Positions 51,764 through 56,830 of a stretch of DNA of 56,830 bases are shown piece after piece; within the stretch, counting starts at the first letter, position 1; the number at the start of each line of letters is the position of its first letter. The notes beneath the pieces were generated by a model that was not told where the DNA came from, did not search any database, and was given only the letters and a program-made list of their open reading frames with translations. This DNA is from Clostridia bacterium (GTDB lineage: Bacteria > Bacillota > Clostridia > Oscillospirales > CAG-272), in NCBI GenBank assembly GCA_017411605.1, contig JAFQPR010000017.1, positions 1-56,830 of the forward strand. Reading direction: 5' to 3'. A program made the position numbers and the translations under genes.

Positions 51764-51792
51764 TTGACACGTATCAAAAAATGTATTATAGT
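51764..51792 (+). promoter_or_regulatory. Predicted promoter of the heat-shock operon
   Basis: TTGACA (51764-51769), 17 bases, TATAGT (51787-51792), immediately before the CIRCE operator, so HrcA binding would block the start region. Confidence 0.88.
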
Positions 51793-51805
51793 ATAGACGA
51801 AAAGT

Positions 51806-51832
51806 TTAGCACTCAATATCACCAAGTGCTAA
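51806..51832 (+). promoter_or_regulatory. CIRCE operator (HrcA binding site)
   Basis: TTAGCACTC, nine bases, AAGTGCTAA. It matches the CIRCE consensus TTAGCACTC-N9-GAGTGCTAA with one change in the right half. HrcA binds here to repress hrcA-grpE-dnaK-dnaJ until heat shock. Confidence 0.95.
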
Positions 51833-51856
51833 AAATCAACAAAAGGAGGTCCCGTT

Positions 51857-52930
51857 ATGGATGAGGTTAAGCTCAGTAAAAGAAAGCAGCTGATACTGAA
51901 AGCCATTGTAGATGCTCATATAAGTCACGGAGAGCCCGTAGGCTCAAAGTTTCTCGCTCAAGAGGTTGGTATCTCGGCATCATCGGCAACGATAAGAAAC
52001 GAGATGGCAGAGCTTGAGGAAATGGGATACCTTATTCAGCCTCATACCTCATCGGGAAGAGTTCCATCCGTTCTCGGATACCGTTATTATGTTGACACGC
52101 TCGTGAGTCAATACTCGGAAACTAAGAGCGAAATTGACGAGCTCAACGAAAAATTGCGTTATAAGCTCACCGAAATGGACGAAATACTCGAAGAGGCATC
52201 TCACCTCGCATCCTCGTTTACGGATTATACGGGTATAGCCTTCAAGTCCGGCGCGGGTAAGGTGAGGATCAGCAGATTTGATGCGGTCTATATCTCTCAG
52301 CGGAGTTTTCACCTCGTTATGAGCTTCTCGGGTGATATCGTGAAATCAAAGACTCTTATGTTTAACTTTCCGATTTCAAGGGAAGACGTTTCAAGATTTT
52401 CCGATGCGGCGAACATTTATCTTGCAAACCTGACGAGTGACGAGATCACAATGCCAATCATTATGAAGCTCGAAGCTCTTATGGGAAGCTCTTATGCCAT
52501 TGTTCATCCCGTGATCAAGGCAATCTACGAGGCGATGAACGAGCTTGACACCGCAGATATAAAGGTCGAAGGCGTTACAAAGCTTTTGAAATTTCCCGAA
52601 TATTCCGACGTATCAAAGCTCAGGGAGCTTCTCGACGTTCTCGAAGAAAAGGATAAACTCCTCGACGTTATATCGCAAAGGGATATGAGTGACGACGGTA
52701 TACAGGTGTTTATCGGCACGGAGGATGACAGCGGCGTTATGAGTGATACAACGCTCATATTCAAGAACGTAAGCATTGGCGGCAAACGCGTAGCGATCGG
52801 AGTTATAGGTCCTAAGCGAATGGACTACCAAAAGGTTATACTTATGATCAACAGGCTTGCATACGGTATGGGCAGAATGTTCGGCGAGGGCGGTTTTAAT
52901 CTGCTCACGAGCAGTGACGACGACACATAA
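51857..52930 (+). CDS. hrcA: Heat-inducible transcription repressor HrcA
   Basis: Represses class I heat-shock genes by binding CIRCE, just upstream of its own gene. The 357-residue length fits. N-terminal winged-helix domain: LSKRKQLILKAIVDAHISHGEPVGSK and SSATIRNEMAELEEMGYLIQPHTSSGRVPS (about 35-68), the family signature. The middle GAF-like and inserted dimerising domain follow, ending with VAIGVIGPKRMDYQKVI, near the conserved C-terminus. GGAGG lies 7 bases before ATG. First gene of the operon; self-regulated. Confidence 0.97.
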   Translation: MDEVKLSKRKQLILKAIVDAHISHGEPVGSKFLAQEVGISASSATIRNEMAELEEMGYLIQPHTSSGRVPSVLGYRYYVDTLVSQYSETKSEIDELNEKLRYKLTEMDEILEEASHLASSFTDYTGIAFKSGAGKVRISRFDAVYISQRSFHLVMSFSGDIVKSKTLMFNFPISREDVSRFSDAANIYLANLTSDEITMPIIMKLEALMGSSYAIVHPVIKAIYEAMNELDTADIKVEGVTKLLKFPEYSDVSKLRELLDVLEEKDKLLDVISQRDMSDDGIQVFIGTEDDSGVMSDTTLIFKNVSIGGKRVAIGVIGPKRMDYQKVILMINRLAYGMGRMFGEGGFNLLTSSDDDT

Positions 52931-52953
52931 TTTAGAAAGGCGGACACCAAAAA

Positions 52954-55381
<2,428 letters not shown>

Positions 55382-55432
55382 TTTAACGCAAAATAATGAA
55401 ACAATTGTTTACAATTTTCATTTAGAATAAAC

Positions 55433-55470
55433 AAAAAAATTCCCGGAGATTATAGTTTAACCTCCGGGAA
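55433..55470 (-). terminator. Reverse-facing terminator between dnaK and dnaJ
   Basis: TTCCCGGAG (55440-55448) pairs perfectly with CTCCGGGAA (55462-55470). The T run (seven bases, 55433-55439) is on the minus strand, so it reads as a terminator for leftward transcripts, although no minus-strand gene lies here. On the plus strand it would be a hairpin without a U-tract, perhaps an mRNA processing or stability element. Confidence 0.6.
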
Positions 55471-55517
55471 AATCTACAAAACAACTTACCTCAAGTCAAA
55501 TCAGACGAAGGATCATT

Positions 55518-56654
55518 ATGGCAGATAAAAAAGATTATTACGAGATCCTCGGTGTCGAAAAAGGCGCATCGGAGGACGAATTAAAAAGAGCTTACAGAAA
55601 GCTCGCAAAGCAATACCACCCCGATATGAATCCCGGGGATGCCGAGGCTGAGCTGAAGTTCAAAGAAGTTAATGAGGCGTACGAGGTTCTTTCCGATCCT
55701 GAAAAACGCGAAAAATATGACAGGTACGGTCACGCCGCCTTCGATCCTTCTATGGGCGGAGGCGCAGGATTTGGCGGTTTCGGCGGTTTTGGCGGCGGTG
55801 CGGGCTTTGATTTCGGAGATATATTCTCAAGCATTTTCGGCGGTGGTGGCGGAAGAACGCGCTCTAACGTCATCGACGGCGACGATATATCGGTAAGAGT
55901 AACGATAACCTTTGAGGAGTCGGTATTCGGCTGCAAGAAAGAGATATCATTCGCAAGGATAGAGGCGTGCGGAGACTGTAACGGCTCAGGCGCTGCAAAG
56001 GGCACAAAGCCCGAAACGTGTCAAACCTGTAAGGGTACGGGAAGCGTACGCGTGCAGCAGAATATGGGCTTCGGCTTTATGGAAACTCAAAGAGCTTGCG
56101 GAAATTGCCGTGGCACGGGTAAAATCGTAAAAACGCCTTGTAAAAACTGCAACGGCAAGGGCTTCGTGAGAATTAACAAGAAGATGGAGGTTTCTATTCC
56201 TGCGGGAATCGATTCCGAACAGAGAATAATTCTTCGCGGACAGGGCTCCGCAGGTAGAAACGGTGGCGTTAACGGCGACCTGATTATACTCGTCCGTGTT
56301 CTTCCCCACACTATCTTTGAAAGATCAGGTGATAACCTCTATTGCGAAGTTCCGATCTCATTTGCAGAAGCGACTCTCGGAGCAGAGATCGACATTCCGA
56401 TCATCGGCGGTAAAACCGAGAAATTTACTATTCCGGAAGGCACTCAAACAGATACATCTTTCACGCTTAAGGGCAAAGGCGTGCCAAACGTTAACACAAA
56501 ACGAAAAGGTGACTACATTCTGACAGTTGTTATTGAAACACCCAAAAATCTGACAGCAAAGCAAAAAGAGCTTCTCACCGCATTTGCTTCCTCTCTCGGC
56601 GATGGCAACAGCGGAAAGAAGCAAAGCTTCTTTAAAAAACTCTTCAACAAATAA
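55518..56654 (+). CDS. dnaJ: Chaperone DnaJ (Hsp40)
   Basis: Delivers substrates to DnaK and stimulates its ATPase. The 378-residue protein has the full class A layout: J-domain (about 5-70) with the HPD motif in QYHPDMNPG, a Gly/Phe-rich region (about 75-115), a zinc domain with four CxxCxGxG repeats ([32 protein letters not shown]), and a C-terminal substrate-binding domain. AAGGATC lies before ATG. It is separated from dnaK by 136 bases holding a hairpin; still probably in the HrcA-regulated operon. Very secure. Confidence 0.97.
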   Translation: MADKKDYYEILGVEKGASEDELKRAYRKLAKQYHPDMNPGDAEAELKFKEVNEAYEVLSDPEKREKYDRYGHAAFDPSMGGGAGFGGFGGFGGGAGFDFGDIFSSIFGGGGGRTRSNVIDGDDISVRVTITFEESVFGCKKEISFARIEACGDCNGSGAAKGTKPETCQTCKGTGSVRVQQNMGFGFMETQRACGNCRGTGKIVKTPCKNCNGKGFVRINKKMEVSIPAGIDSEQRIILRGQGSAGRNGGVNGDLIILVRVLPHTIFERSGDNLYCEVPISFAEATLGAEIDIPIIGGKTEKFTIPEGTQTDTSFTLKGKGVPNVNTKRKGDYILTVVIETPKNLTAKQKELLTAFASSLGDGNSGKKQSFFKKLFNK

Positions 56655-56706
56655 CGTTAGCGAAAGCGTCTTTCCTTCCCTAACAGTTATTATAATGATT
56701 ATAGAA

Positions 56707-56786
56707 TGTCGAAACGACTATTTTCGTTTCGACAAGCCGATTTTATCGGCTTTTGCATAATTAAATTTCAAAAAATTTAATTATGC
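56707..56786. repeat. Three consecutive hairpins after dnaJ
   Basis: Hairpin 1: TGTCGAAACGA with TCGTTTCGACA (11 pairs, 56707-56734). Hairpin 2: AGCCGAT with ATCGGCT (56735-56751), then TTT. Hairpin 3: GCATAATTAAATTT with AAATTTAATTATGC (14 pairs, 56755-56786). Hairpin 2 is a reasonable terminator for dnaJ; the dense series is unusual. The sequence beyond, to 56830, is AT-rich with no gene seen. Confidence 0.6.
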
Positions 56787-56830
56787 TCTACATTCATTGC
56801 AATGGGTTAGTCCAAATTTTTATAAAAATT

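Overview
The window is a piece of a low-to-mid GC Firmicutes chromosome, most likely an uncultured, anaerobic gut-type member of the Clostridia. The signs are AGGAGG-type ribosome binding sites with many TTG/GTG starts, near-consensus sigma-A promoters with 17-base spacers, a tRNA-Ile T-box leader in front of ileS, a CIRCE/HrcA-controlled hrcA-grpE-dnaK-dnaJ operon, an RNase Y-YmdB pair, and dipicolinate synthase genes (dpaA-dpaB), which point to endospore formation now or in its ancestry. I cannot place it below class level. No phage genes, transposase, CRISPR array or plasmid functions were seen.

Layout. 0-8.3 kb: divergent pfkA and an mgsA-like gene, then a DUF1934 gene, holA, a membrane-anchored cyclophilin and asnA; a convergent family-2 glycosyltransferase; a small lysine-rich membrane protein with a HEPN-like motif; and a PHP-family histidinol-phosphatase. 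8.4-14.4 kb: a P-type cation ATPase diverging from T-box-controlled ileS. 14.5-20 kb (minus): two tandem paralogous secreted proteins of unknown function, dpaA-dpaB and a small Cys-rich membrane protein. 20.1-22.3 kb: a zinc-ribbon/Sel1-repeat protein followed by a structured intergenic stretch.

22.3-35.1 kb (minus) is the most distinctive region. A GldA-like ATPase, a GldF-like permease, two different GldG-like proteins and a 1020-residue membrane-anchored protein form a compact gene series. Next to it, in separate transcription units, lie a trigger-factor-like lipoprotein, rnhA and a trigger-factor-like membrane-anchored protein. I read this as a candidate cell-envelope ABC system with nearby surface chaperones; its function is unknown.

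35.2-47 kb: trpS, a WecA/TagO-type phosphoglycosyltransferase, a TIGR01212-type radical SAM protein, tRNA-Thr(GGT), an overlapping pair of flavoprotein-like genes, a heterodimeric ABC exporter, and a metallophosphoesterase-nitroreductase pair. 47-56.8 kb: mnmG, ymdB and rny on the minus strand, then the heat-shock operon on the plus strand, ending in three consecutive hairpins after dnaJ.

Most of the window is housekeeping: glycolysis, aminoacyl-tRNA synthesis, replication, tRNA modification, RNA decay and protein folding. The parts least explained by known biology are the Gld-like region, the tandem secreted pair, the HEPN-like membrane protein, the flavoprotein-like pair and several structured RNA elements. 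All function calls come from reading motifs and from family knowledge; no database search was run.
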